Of a stretch of DNA of 64,000 bases, positions 25,150 through 32,448 are shown piece by piece (positions within the stretch are counted from its first letter, which is position 1; the number at the start of each line of letters is the position of its first letter). The stretch lies in NCBI RefSeq assembly GCF_036421915.1, contig NZ_JAZGOM010000002.1; one strand, 5' to 3'. Source of the DNA: Georgenia_A wangjunii (GTDB lineage Bacteria > Actinomycetota > Actinomycetes > Actinomycetales > Actinomycetaceae). The notes below the pieces were generated by a model, which had not been told where the DNA came from, made no database searches, and saw only the letters and a list, made by a program, of their open reading frames with translations. The position numbers and the translations under genes were made by a program.

Positions 25150-25210
25150 GTGCTGTCTCCTAGGAAGCGACGGCTGGCGCCCACGACCGCGAGGGCGCGC
25201 GTCGGAGCGG

Positions 25211-25226
25211 GTCGGACATGTCCGAC
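25211..25226. promoter_or_regulatory. Perfect 16-bp palindrome, probable TetR operator
   Basis: GTCGGACATGTCCGAC is fully self-complementary. It lies between the MMPL start (25149) and the regulator start (25278), the usual location of an operator controlling both divergent genes. It is only about 40 bp upstream of the regulator's putative minus-10 element, which fits autorepression. Confidence 0.65.
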
Positions 25227-25266
25227 GGTGAACGGTACCCCGCTAAGCGGATAGGACGCATCCGCA

Positions 25267-25272
25267 TACGAT
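25267..25272 (+). promoter_or_regulatory. Putative minus-10 element of a leaderless tetR transcript
   Basis: TACGAT ends 5 bases before the ATG at 25278, so transcription would start at or within a base of the start codon. No ribosome binding site is present, consistent with leaderless translation. Confidence 0.45.
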
Positions 25273-25277
25273 GTAGC

Positions 25278-25961
25278 ATGCGCCACATGACGACTTCCAC
25301 GGGCGGGGACCCCGAGCCCCGGGCCGGACGTGCCCTGCGTCGGGACGCGGAGGAGAACCGGCTGCGCGTCATCCGCGCCGCCCGGGAGGTCTTCGCCGCC
25401 CAGGGGCTCGGCGCCGGCTTCAACGACATCGCGCGGCACGCCGGGGTCGGCGTCGGCACCGTGTACCGGCGCTTCCCGGACAAGGCGACGCTCGTCCGCG
25501 AGGCGCTCGAGGAGCCCCTCGCCCGGATCCTCGAGGTGGCCGATGACGCGATCGCCACCGAGCCGGCGTGGGACGGGCTCATGCTCCTCATCCGCCACGC
25601 GGCGGACGTCCTGGCGGCGAACCTCGGGCTGCGGGACATCGCTCTCGGACCGGGCCAGCTCGCGCCCGAGCTCGACGAGGCGGCCGGCAGGGTCGCGCCC
25701 TACCTCGAGGAGCTCCTCCGCCGGGCCCAGGACGAGGGGTCGGTCCGCCCGGGCATCACGGCGCAGGACTTCACGATGCTCTTCTTCATGATCAGCGAGC
25801 TGGCCATGCACGCCGCCGACACCCGCCCGCAGGCGTACCGCCGCTACCTGACGATCTTCACCGACGGACTCCGGGCCTCGGGCGCGGATGCCCCCCTGCC
25901 GGAGCCGCTCTCGGCCCAGGACGCGGACGCCGTCGCCCGGCACTGGACCTCCCGCGCCTGA
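25278..25961 (+). CDS. TetR-family transcriptional regulator
   Basis: Encodes 227 residues. The N-terminal helix-turn-helix region reads RVIRAAREVFAAQGLGAGFNDIARHAGVGVGTVYRRFPDKATLV, recognisable in pieces as the TetR domain. The rest is the alpha-helical ligand-binding and dimerisation domain. An ATG at 25218 lies inside the operator palindrome and upstream of the likely promoter, so it was rejected. ATG 25278 or 25287 fits better, probably as a leaderless transcript. It is divergent from the MMPL exporter, which it most likely represses until an exported compound binds. The ligand is unknown. Confidence 0.88.
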   Translation: MRHMTTSTGGDPEPRAGRALRRDAEENRLRVIRAAREVFAAQGLGAGFNDIARHAGVGVGTVYRRFPDKATLVREALEEPLARILEVADDAIATEPAWDGLMLLIRHAADVLAANLGLRDIALGPGQLAPELDEAAGRVAPYLEELLRRAQDEGSVRPGITAQDFTMLFFMISELAMHAADTRPQAYRRYLTIFTDGLRASGADAPLPEPLSAQDADAVARHWTSRA

Positions 25962-26098
25962 CGTCGGGCGCCCACCAGACCTGAAGGTGGCGCGCTCCCG
26001 AGCCGCCGAGACACCACACGCCGCTGCACGCCCCAGGCGATAGCGTCGCGGCGTCCGGGATCACCCCCGGCACGAGGACGACCGAGGGAGCACCACCC

Positions 26099-27127
26099 GT
26101 GAGCGCCAGCACGACGACGACCGACCTGCACGAGTTCATCGCCGGCCTGCCGAAGGCCGAGCTGCACCTGCACATCGAGGGGACCCTCGAGCCGGAGCTG
26201 ACGTTCGCGCTGGCCCAGCGCAACGGCATCGCGCTCGAGCACGCCACCGCCGAGGACGTGCGGGCCTCGTACAGCTTCGACTCCCTGCCGTCGTTCCTGT
26301 CGGTCTACTACGACTCGATGCGTGTCCTCCTCACCGCCGACGACTTCTACGACCTCGCCATGGCCTACCTGACGAAGGCCGCCAGCCAGAACGTCCGCTA
26401 CGCGGAGATCTTCTTCGACCCCCAGGCGCACACCTCCCGCGGCGTGCCGTTCCCGACGATCATGGGCGGCCTGCGCCGCGCCCTCGTCGACGCCCGCCGC
26501 GACCTCGGCATCCACGGCGAGCTCATCCTCTGCTTCCTGCGCGACTTCAGTGCCGAGCACGCGATGAGCACCCTCATGGAGTCCCTCCCCTACCGCGACT
26601 GGATCCTCGGGGTGGGCCTCGACTCCGACGAGAAGGGGAACCCGCCGGCGAAGTTTGCCGCGGTCTTCGCCCGCGCCCGGGCCGAGGGCTACCTCCTGAC
26701 GATGCACTGCGACATCGACCAGGACGACACGCACGAGCACATCCGCCAGGCGATCGAGGACATCGGCGTCGACCGGGTCGACCACGGGTCCAACGCCTTC
26801 GAGCGCCCGGCACTCGTCGAGTCCATCAAGGAGCGCGGCCTCGGCCTCACGTGCTGCCCGATCTCCAACGGGTGGGTCGTCGACGGGATGAAGGGTACGG
26901 AGATCGTCGGGCTGCTCGAGGCAGGCATCAAGGTGACGATCAACTCCGACGACCCGGCGTACTTCGGCGGCTACGTCGCCGAGAACTACGGGCGCCTCGC
27001 CGCCGACGTCGACCTGACCCGCGAGCAGCTGATCCGCCTCGCGCGCAACTCCTTCGACGTGGCCTGGCTGAGCGGCCGTGAGCGCGACCAGTACCTCGCC
27101 GAGCTCGAGGCGTACGCCGGCGCCTGA
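26099..27127 (+). CDS. Adenosine/adenine deaminase-family amidohydrolase
   Basis: Encodes 342 residues, normal for the family. Zinc ligands are seen as H23 and H25 in ELHLHIEG, H203 in TMHCDID and D284 in NSDDPAYF, with H229 in VDHGSNA and CPISN following. In classical adenosine deaminases the third motif is HAGE, whose glutamate protonates the purine N1. Here the equivalent reads HCDI, so the general acid is not conserved at that position. Deamination of an adenine-like base is likely, but adenosine as substrate is uncertain. The GTG at 26099 follows GAGGGAG with a spacing of 8. Convergent with the SGNH hydrolase. Confidence 0.82.
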   Translation: MSASTTTTDLHEFIAGLPKAELHLHIEGTLEPELTFALAQRNGIALEHATAEDVRASYSFDSLPSFLSVYYDSMRVLLTADDFYDLAMAYLTKAASQNVRYAEIFFDPQAHTSRGVPFPTIMGGLRRALVDARRDLGIHGELILCFLRDFSAEHAMSTLMESLPYRDWILGVGLDSDEKGNPPAKFAAVFARARAEGYLLTMHCDIDQDDTHEHIRQAIEDIGVDRVDHGSNAFERPALVESIKERGLGLTCCPISNGWVVDGMKGTEIVGLLEAGIKVTINSDDPAYFGGYVAENYGRLAADVDLTREQLIRLARNSFDVAWLSGRERDQYLAELEAYAGA

Positions 27128-27158
27128 GCGCGGCGCCGGCCCTGCGATGACAGGTCCG

Positions 27159-28340
27159 TCAGCGCGGGGTCCCGCCAACGAGGGCACCACCGGGCCCGAA
27201 CGCCCGCTCGGCGAAGCGCTCACCGATGCGCGCATGGGCGGCGGAGTCCGGGTGGAGCTCGTCGGGCAGGGGCAGCTCGGCGTAGTCCTCGGCGCCGTAG
27301 AGGTCGCGTCCGTCGAGGTAGGCGAGGTTCGGGTCCGCCCGCTCGGTGACGATGCGGGCGAGCTCGTCGCGGACGACGGCGAGCGTCAGCTTCCCGCCGC
27401 TGACCTCGGCGGGGTCGCCGGTCGCCCGGAACGCGAGCCGCCCGGCACCGAGCGCCTCGACGTCGAACCCGCCGGGTCCCGGCGTGTCCTCGAAGATCCG
27501 GCAGTACAGCGGGGCCAGGACGAGCAGCGGCGCGTCCGGGTGCCCCTCGCGCAGGGTGTCGAGGAAGCCGTGCACCGCGGGGCCGAACGCCCGCAGACGC
27601 ATGACGTCGGCCGTCACGAGGTTGATCCCGATCTCGACGCTGAGAAGGTCCGCAGGCACCTCCCGCATCGTCCGCGCGGTGAACGGGTCGAGGAGGGCGC
27701 TGCCGCTCAGCCCGAGGTTGACGAGCTCGACGCCGCCCTGCGCGGCGGCCAGCGCCGTCCACGTCGCGGTCGAGCTCGTCGCGTTCGAGCCGGCACTGAT
27801 CGAGCTGCCGTGGTGGAGCCACACCGGCCGGCCGCTATCCGGTACCGGCCCGACGGCGGCGTCGGCCCGCAGCATCCCGAGCTCCGTCGTCTCGTTGTGC
27901 GGGAGCCAGATCTCGATGTCCTTCTCCCGGTCCGGGAGCCCCTCGAACCGCAGCGTGCCGAGCGCTCCGGGCCGGTGGTCGACGGCACCGGTCGTCATGT
28001 CGATGGCGATCGTCGTGGCGCCGTCGGCGACGGCCTGAGCCACGAGCTCGCCGTCGACGAGGAGGTCGTAGACGCCGTCCGGCCGGGGCGGGGCGCCGGC
28101 GAACGACCGCCGGGTGGCCAGGGTGTCGAGCTCGATCGCCGTCGCCCGCGTGCGGACGGCGACGCGCACCCCGGCCGGCTGGGACTCGGCGAGGAGGAGC
28201 TGCGGGTCGGGGCACTGCGCGCGCGCCCACGCCGGCAGCCGGTGGGGCAGGACGCCGTGCTCGGTGGGCTCGAGCTCGAGGGCCCCGCGCAGGAGCTCCG
28301 CGGTGATGGGTGTGCTGGTCCAGCCCAGGCTGGTCGTCAT
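27159..28340 (-). CDS. SGNH/GDSL-family hydrolase with N-terminal beta domain
   Basis: Encodes 393 residues. About 1-165 form a beta-rich domain (VRTRATAIELDT, YDLLVDGELV, EIWLPHNETTEL) like the accessory domain found before some SGNH esterases. The catalytic domain then shows block I WLHHGSSISAGS, block II-like LGLSGSALLDP, block III-like SVEIGINLV and block V DELHPDSAAH with the Asp/His pair. No signal peptide is visible, so it should be cytoplasmic. Likely an esterase or deacetylase, perhaps on a carbohydrate ester. GAGGTGAGG precedes the ATG. A single-gene unit as far as can be seen; the 28341-28549 gap holds divergent promoters but no recognisable site. Confidence 0.82.
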   Translation of the reverse strand: MTTSLGWTSTPITAELLRGALELEPTEHGVLPHRLPAWARAQCPDPQLLLAESQPAGVRVAVRTRATAIELDTLATRRSFAGAPPRPDGVYDLLVDGELVAQAVADGATTIAIDMTTGAVDHRPGALGTLRFEGLPDREKDIEIWLPHNETTELGMLRADAAVGPVPDSGRPVWLHHGSSISAGSNATSSTATWTALAAAQGGVELVNLGLSGSALLDPFTARTMREVPADLLSVEIGINLVTADVMRLRAFGPAVHGFLDTLREGHPDAPLLVLAPLYCRIFEDTPGPGGFDVEALGAGRLAFRATGDPAEVSGGKLTLAVVRDELARIVTERADPNLAYLDGRDLYGAEDYAELPLPDELHPDSAAHARIGERFAERAFGPGGALVGGTPR

Positions 28341-28549
28341 CGTGCGCGCCTCACCTCTTGTCGGGGCCGCGCGTGGTCACCGGCCCGCCGAGTCACCGAA
28401 CATAGTCGTCCGCGCCGGCACGCGCGCGGACCGGTCCGTCAGCGGGCGCCCCCCCCCGGCCCCCGGGGAGCCCGGACCCGAAGGGCGGGGGCGCGTGCAC
28501 GCCCGTACCGTGAACGGGGTCACACCGCCGACGGACCGGGAGCGCACCC

Positions 28550-29743
28550 ATGGAAGCCCGCTATCACCACGACGTCGTCATCGTCGGGGGCGGCAACGCC
28601 GGCATCTCGCTCGCGGCCAAGCTCCGGCGCGAGGGCTGCCGCGACGTGGCGGTCGTCGAGCCCGCACGCGTCCACCACTACCGGCCGATGCTCTCCTACG
28701 TCGGCTCCGGGCTGGCGACGCTGGAGGAGCTGAGCCGGCCCGAGGCGGACGTCATCCCGGCGGGGTGCCGCTGGTACGCCGACCGGGCCGTCGCGATCGA
28801 CGCCGAAGCCTCGGTCGTGCGCCTGTCCCGCGGCGAGGAGCTGACGTACGAGGACGTCGTCGTGTGCCCGGGCTCGCAGATCGACTGGGCCGCGATCCCC
28901 GGCGCGCGCGAGGCGGTCGCCACCCCCGCCGCGTCGACGAACTACGAGGTCGAGCTCGCGCCGGCGACGTGGGAGATGCTCTCCTCGCTCACCCGCGGGC
29001 GCGCGGTGTTCACGCTGTCCCAGTGGCAGGTCCCCTGCGCGCCCGTCGCCCTCAAGCCGCTCTTCATGGCCGCGGACCACTGGACGCGGACGGGGGTCCT
29101 CGACGACGTCGAGATCGTCCTGCTCGTCGAGGGCGACCGGCTCGTCGACGAGGACAAGGCCGACCGCGAGCTCCGCGCAACCGCCGAGAGCTACGCCGTC
29201 GACGTCCGCTACGCCACGACGCTCGCCGCCGTCGACCCCGCCTGCCGCGTCGCCCGGGTCCGCTCGGGCGGGCAGGACGAGGACCTCACCTACGACGCCC
29301 TCCACCTCACCCAGCCCCACCGGGCGCCCGACTGGGTCGCCGCCAGCGGCCTCGACGCCCCCGGCACCCGTGGCTTCATGGCCGTCGACCCGCTCACGCT
29401 CCAGCACCGCACGCACCCGCGGGTGTGGGGCCTCGGCGACGTCGCCGCCGCGGACGCCCTGCCCTCCGGTGGCGCCCTGCGCAAGCAGGTCCCCGTCGTC
29501 GCCGACAACATCGCGGCCCGGCGCTCGGGCGGCGCGATGCGCTCCTACAGCGGCTACTCCGTCGCGCCCGTGACGACGACCCGCCGCCGGCTCCTCCTCG
29601 GTGAGTTCGACCGGCACGGCCGGCCCGAGCCGACGACGCGGCTCATCGACCTCACCCGCCCGCGACCCGCGACGTTCCTCTTCGACCGCTACCTCGAGCC
29701 GCTCGTGTACTGGCACAGCCTCCTCAAGGGCAAGGTGTCCTGA
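28550..29743 (+). CDS. SQR-like FAD-dependent oxidoreductase lacking redox cysteines
   Basis: Encodes 397 residues. The FAD-binding motif is VVIVGGGNAGISLAAKL (10-25). The C-terminal half resembles type II sulfide:quinone oxidoreductases strongly: DPLTLQHRTHPRVWGLGD, an SGYSVAPVTT segment, LLLGEFD, and a tail with YLEPLVYWHSLLKG. In human SQOR the reactive cysteines lie in a PVKCAGAPQ segment and in YTSCPLVT. Here these read PVALKPLF and YSVAPVTT, so both cysteines are missing; one cysteine, C163, sits a few residues earlier. It is therefore unlikely to form the catalytic trisulfide and may be another quinone- or thiol-linked flavoprotein. GGGAG precedes the ATG. Confidence 0.82.
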   Translation: MEARYHHDVVIVGGGNAGISLAAKLRREGCRDVAVVEPARVHHYRPMLSYVGSGLATLEELSRPEADVIPAGCRWYADRAVAIDAEASVVRLSRGEELTYEDVVVCPGSQIDWAAIPGAREAVATPAASTNYEVELAPATWEMLSSLTRGRAVFTLSQWQVPCAPVALKPLFMAADHWTRTGVLDDVEIVLLVEGDRLVDEDKADRELRATAESYAVDVRYATTLAAVDPACRVARVRSGGQDEDLTYDALHLTQPHRAPDWVAASGLDAPGTRGFMAVDPLTLQHRTHPRVWGLGDVAAADALPSGGALRKQVPVVADNIAARRSGGAMRSYSGYSVAPVTTTRRRLLLGEFDRHGRPEPTTRLIDLTRPRPATFLFDRYLEPLVYWHSLLKGKVS

Positions 29744-29897
29744 CCCCTGCCGGCCGGTGCGTCCCGTGCCCCCGTCCGCCGGGGGTGGCGCACGCACCGT
29801 GCCCGGGGGCATGCTGGGGTGGAACGCCCGCCGCGCAGGACCTCCGACGCACGGCTTCCACCGCCGGAACGACCCGACGCCCCGAAGGGCAGGTGCG

Positions 29898-30554
29898 ATG
29901 ACGAACCGCCGGACTCCCCCGCGCGCCGCCGCGGCCGCCGCTGCCCTCGCCGCCGCCGTCCTCGCGCTCGGAGCGTGCGGTGCGGCCGACGGCGTGAGCC
30001 GAGTGTCCGCGACGCTCGCCAAGGCCCCGGTCGAGCAGGTCAAGGTGGTCACGCCGGTCGCGTGGCCGGCCGTGGACTCCCTCGTCGACGTCCCCGTGGC
30101 GGACAGGCCCGCCGAGGAGGGCGTCCGCGTCGCGTCGCTGCGCGTGCCGCGCTGGGGCGAGGACTACGAGGTGCCGATCACCGAGGGGATCACGGACCAC
30201 ATCCTCGACACGATGGGCATGGGCCGCTTCCCGTGGAGCGAGATGCCCGGTCAGGAGGGCAACTTCGCCCTCGCCGGCCACCGGACGGACGCCTCGCGCC
30301 CGCTCGCGCAGATCGACACGCTCGAGCTCGGTGACGAGCTCCTCGTCACGACGGACCTCGGCACGTACACCTACGCCGTCACGGGCACGGAGATCGTCAC
30401 CCCGGACCAGGTCCGCGTCGTCGAGCCCAACCCCGCCACCGGCGGCGAGGACCCGGTCGGGCGGCTTCTCACGCTCGTCTCCTGCCACCCGTGGGACTCG
30501 AGCGAGTTCCGCTACATCGTCTACGCCGAGCTGTCCGCCTTCGAAGCCGCCTGA
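29898..30554 (+). CDS. Class E-like sortase with a lipobox
   Basis: Encodes 218 residues. The sortase core (about 75-212) has the catalytic His in FALAGHRTD (H128), Cys in TLVSCHPWD (C196) and Arg in SEFRYIVYA (R205), plus a typical TLVSC. The N-terminus is an Arg/Ala-rich signal ending LALGAC, with C27 at a plausible lipobox. The enzyme may therefore be lipid-anchored rather than held by a transmembrane helix; a simple signal anchor is the alternative. It may anchor the LPXTG proteins encoded at 19.2, 43.9, 47.3 and 59.8 kb, but class E enzymes are known for preferring LAXTG, so another sortase elsewhere could do that job. The ATG at 29898 follows GGCAGG. Confidence 0.82.
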   Translation: MTNRRTPPRAAAAAAALAAAVLALGACGAADGVSRVSATLAKAPVEQVKVVTPVAWPAVDSLVDVPVADRPAEEGVRVASLRVPRWGEDYEVPITEGITDHILDTMGMGRFPWSEMPGQEGNFALAGHRTDASRPLAQIDTLELGDELLVTTDLGTYTYAVTGTEIVTPDQVRVVEPNPATGGEDPVGRLLTLVSCHPWDSSEFRYIVYAELSAFEAA

Positions 30555-30608
30555 GCCGGTCGCCGGCCGCGTCCCGACCGTGCCCGGGGCCCCGTGCAGG
30601 CGCCCCGG

Positions 30609-31613
30609 TCACCCCCGGGCCGCGTCCGCGAGCCAGTCCGCGAGCCGCGGGGTCGGCGTGCCGAGGCGGTCGGGGTCGACGTGGGCGAGGAGGCGGCGCC
30701 ACGACTCGCAGCGGTGGAGGCTCGCCAGCCGGTCAGCGGTGTCGACGAGGCGGTCGAGGTCCGCGCCCGGACGGACCTGCGGCCACTGCTCGGCGTAGGC
30801 CCGGACGAGCCGGTCGGCGGTCGGGCTGCCCGCGGCCGGCGGGGAGGACCACGCGCCGGTCGCGAGGCGCACGGGGACCTGCAGCGCGGCGAACGGGTGG
30901 GACCACACGCCGTCGCCGAGGTCGAAGAAGCGGAAGCGCTCCGCGCCGCGGCCACGGACGGTATTGCTCAGGCTCACGTCGTTCGGCTGGAGCGACAGCG
31001 GCACGCCGGAGGCCGCGAGGTCGCTGAGCCGGCTGCGGATCCGCTCGAGGCCCCGCCGGAGCAGCCGGGCCTCGTCCGCAGGGACGTGCTGCGGGTCGCC
31101 CACCGGCCGCGAGGCGAGCTCCGCGACGAGGTCGACGGCGTAGGCGTAGGCGTCCTGCGGCGGGAGCCCGGGCAGGCCTGCCTCGGCGAGCTCGTCCTCG
31201 TGGGGCACGAGGGCCACCTGCATCCGCGCCGCCTGGGCGACGAGGCCCTCCCAGTCGGCCACCGTCACCTCTCCACGCTCACGAAGGGTCGGGCCGCCGT
31301 CGGGCAGGAGGAGCCAGCCGCGGGCGGGCTCGACGGCGAGCGGGCGCACGACGTGGTCCGGGACGAGCGCGCCCAGGCGTGCGAGCAACGGCACCTCGAA
31401 CCCCTGGCCGGTGTTCGTCGCCTTGAACCACACCCGTCCCTCGTCGGTCTCCCCCACGAGGACGGCCGCCCAGAACCGGACGCGGTGCGGGACGAGCGTG
31501 CCGCGCAGCGCGCGGCCCTGCGGGCCGAGGACGCTGCGTACCCAGTCCGTCGCCTCGCCCCGGAACGCCTCCGCGGTCCAGCACCCGACCAGGTCACGAC
31601 CCATCCTGGGCAC
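30609..31613 (-). CDS. Divergent APH/kinase-like protein
   Basis: Encodes 334 residues with the outline of the APH fold. The catalytic-loop region reads SLQPNDVSLSN, so the usual HGD is replaced by PND, while the final Asn is kept. The second metal motif reads RFFDLGDGVWSHP. The N-lobe has a VWFKATN lysine candidate. With the catalytic His missing it may be weakly active or act as a pseudokinase or ligand-binding protein; similar PND-type members are common in actinobacteria. The GTG at 31613 follows AGGAG with 7-bp spacing and was preferred to ATG 31604. Divergent from the alpha/beta hydrolase gene. Confidence 0.72.
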   Translation of the reverse strand: MPRMGRDLVGCWTAEAFRGEATDWVRSVLGPQGRALRGTLVPHRVRFWAAVLVGETDEGRVWFKATNTGQGFEVPLLARLGALVPDHVVRPLAVEPARGWLLLPDGGPTLRERGEVTVADWEGLVAQAARMQVALVPHEDELAEAGLPGLPPQDAYAYAVDLVAELASRPVGDPQHVPADEARLLRRGLERIRSRLSDLAASGVPLSLQPNDVSLSNTVRGRGAERFRFFDLGDGVWSHPFAALQVPVRLATGAWSSPPAAGSPTADRLVRAYAEQWPQVRPGADLDRLVDTADRLASLHRCESWRRLLAHVDPDRLGTPTPRLADWLADAARG

Positions 31614-31716
31614 GGCGGCACTCCTCGCGACATCGGGTCGGGCGCGCCCCCTCGTCCCCGCACGGACGGCGTGCGCTGGAGTGGCAGGCTAGCGCCCCGG
31701 CCGCCCGGCCGGCGCG

Positions 31717-31722
31717 TAGGGT
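31717..31722 (+). promoter_or_regulatory. Putative minus-10 of leaderless alpha/beta hydrolase gene
   Basis: TAGGGT lies exactly 6 bases before the ATG at 31729. This is the same geometry as at 40032 (TAGCGT) and 56843 (TACGCT). No ribosome binding site is visible. Confidence 0.45.
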
Positions 31723-31728
31723 CGCGTC

Positions 31729-32424
31729 ATGGCCACGTACGTCCTCCTCCACGGAGCAGGTGGTGACGCCTGGCAGTGGCACCGCGTCGCCCCGCTCCTC
31801 ACCGCGCTCGGCCACGACGTCGTCGCGCCGGACCTGCCCGTCGACGACGACGCCGCGGGCATCGCGGAGTACGCGGACGCCACCGTGGACGCGGTCGGGC
31901 GGCGGCGCGACGTCGTGCTCGTCGCCCAGTCCATGGCCGCGTTCACCGCCCCGCTCGTCGTGGGCCGGGTGCCGACGACGCTGCTCGTCCTCACCGCGCC
32001 GATGATCCCCTCGCCCGGTGAGTCCGCCGGCCAGTGGTGGGAGGCGACAGGCCAGGACGCCGCCGCGCGCGCCTTCGCGGTGAGCGAGGGCCGCGACCTC
32101 GACGGGGAGGACGAGATCGCGACGTTCCTCCACGACGTCCCGCGCGACGTCGTCCGGGAGGCCGTCGCGCGCGGCGAGCGCGGGCAGTCGGGGACGCCGT
32201 TCGCGGCGCCGTGGCCGCTCGCCGCGTGGCCGGACGTGCCCACCCGCGTCGTCATCGGCACACGGGACCGGCTCTTCCCGCCGGACCTCCAGCGCCGGCT
32301 CGCCCGCGAGCGGCTCGGCCTCGTCGCGGACGAGCTCGATGCCGGCCACGTCATCCCGCTCGCCCGCCCGCGCGAGCTGGTCGACCTGCTCGAGCGGTAC
32401 CGCGCCGACGTCGTGCCCGCCTGA
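31729..32424 (+). CDS. Alpha/beta-fold hydrolase
   Basis: Encodes 231 residues. It begins with YVLLHGAGGDAWQWHRV, the oxyanion-hole strand of the fold. The nucleophile elbow is VLVAQSMAAF (Ser), and the catalytic His lies in DAGHVIPLARP. An acid is expected in VVIGTRDRLFP. It resembles small esterases of the MES/salicylate-binding-protein-2 group. No signal peptide is visible. It appears to be transcribed without a leader from a TAGGGT minus-10 element. Substrate unknown; monocistronic between a divergent kinase-like gene and the convergent SNF2 gene. Confidence 0.85.
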   Translation: MATYVLLHGAGGDAWQWHRVAPLLTALGHDVVAPDLPVDDDAAGIAEYADATVDAVGRRRDVVLVAQSMAAFTAPLVVGRVPTTLLVLTAPMIPSPGESAGQWWEATGQDAAARAFAVSEGRDLDGEDEIATFLHDVPRDVVREAVARGERGQSGTPFAAPWPLAAWPDVPTRVVIGTRDRLFPPDLQRRLARERLGLVADELDAGHVIPLARPRELVDLLERYRADVVPA

Positions 32425-32448
32425 CGCCGACCGCGGCGCGCGTGCCCG

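Noticed and set aside
19774..25254. A plus-strand open frame of 1826 codons running antisense through the amidase and MMPL genes
   Set aside because: It is a by-product of extreme GC3; its product is Arg/Asp/Glu low-complexity, and the opposite strand encodes clear protein families.
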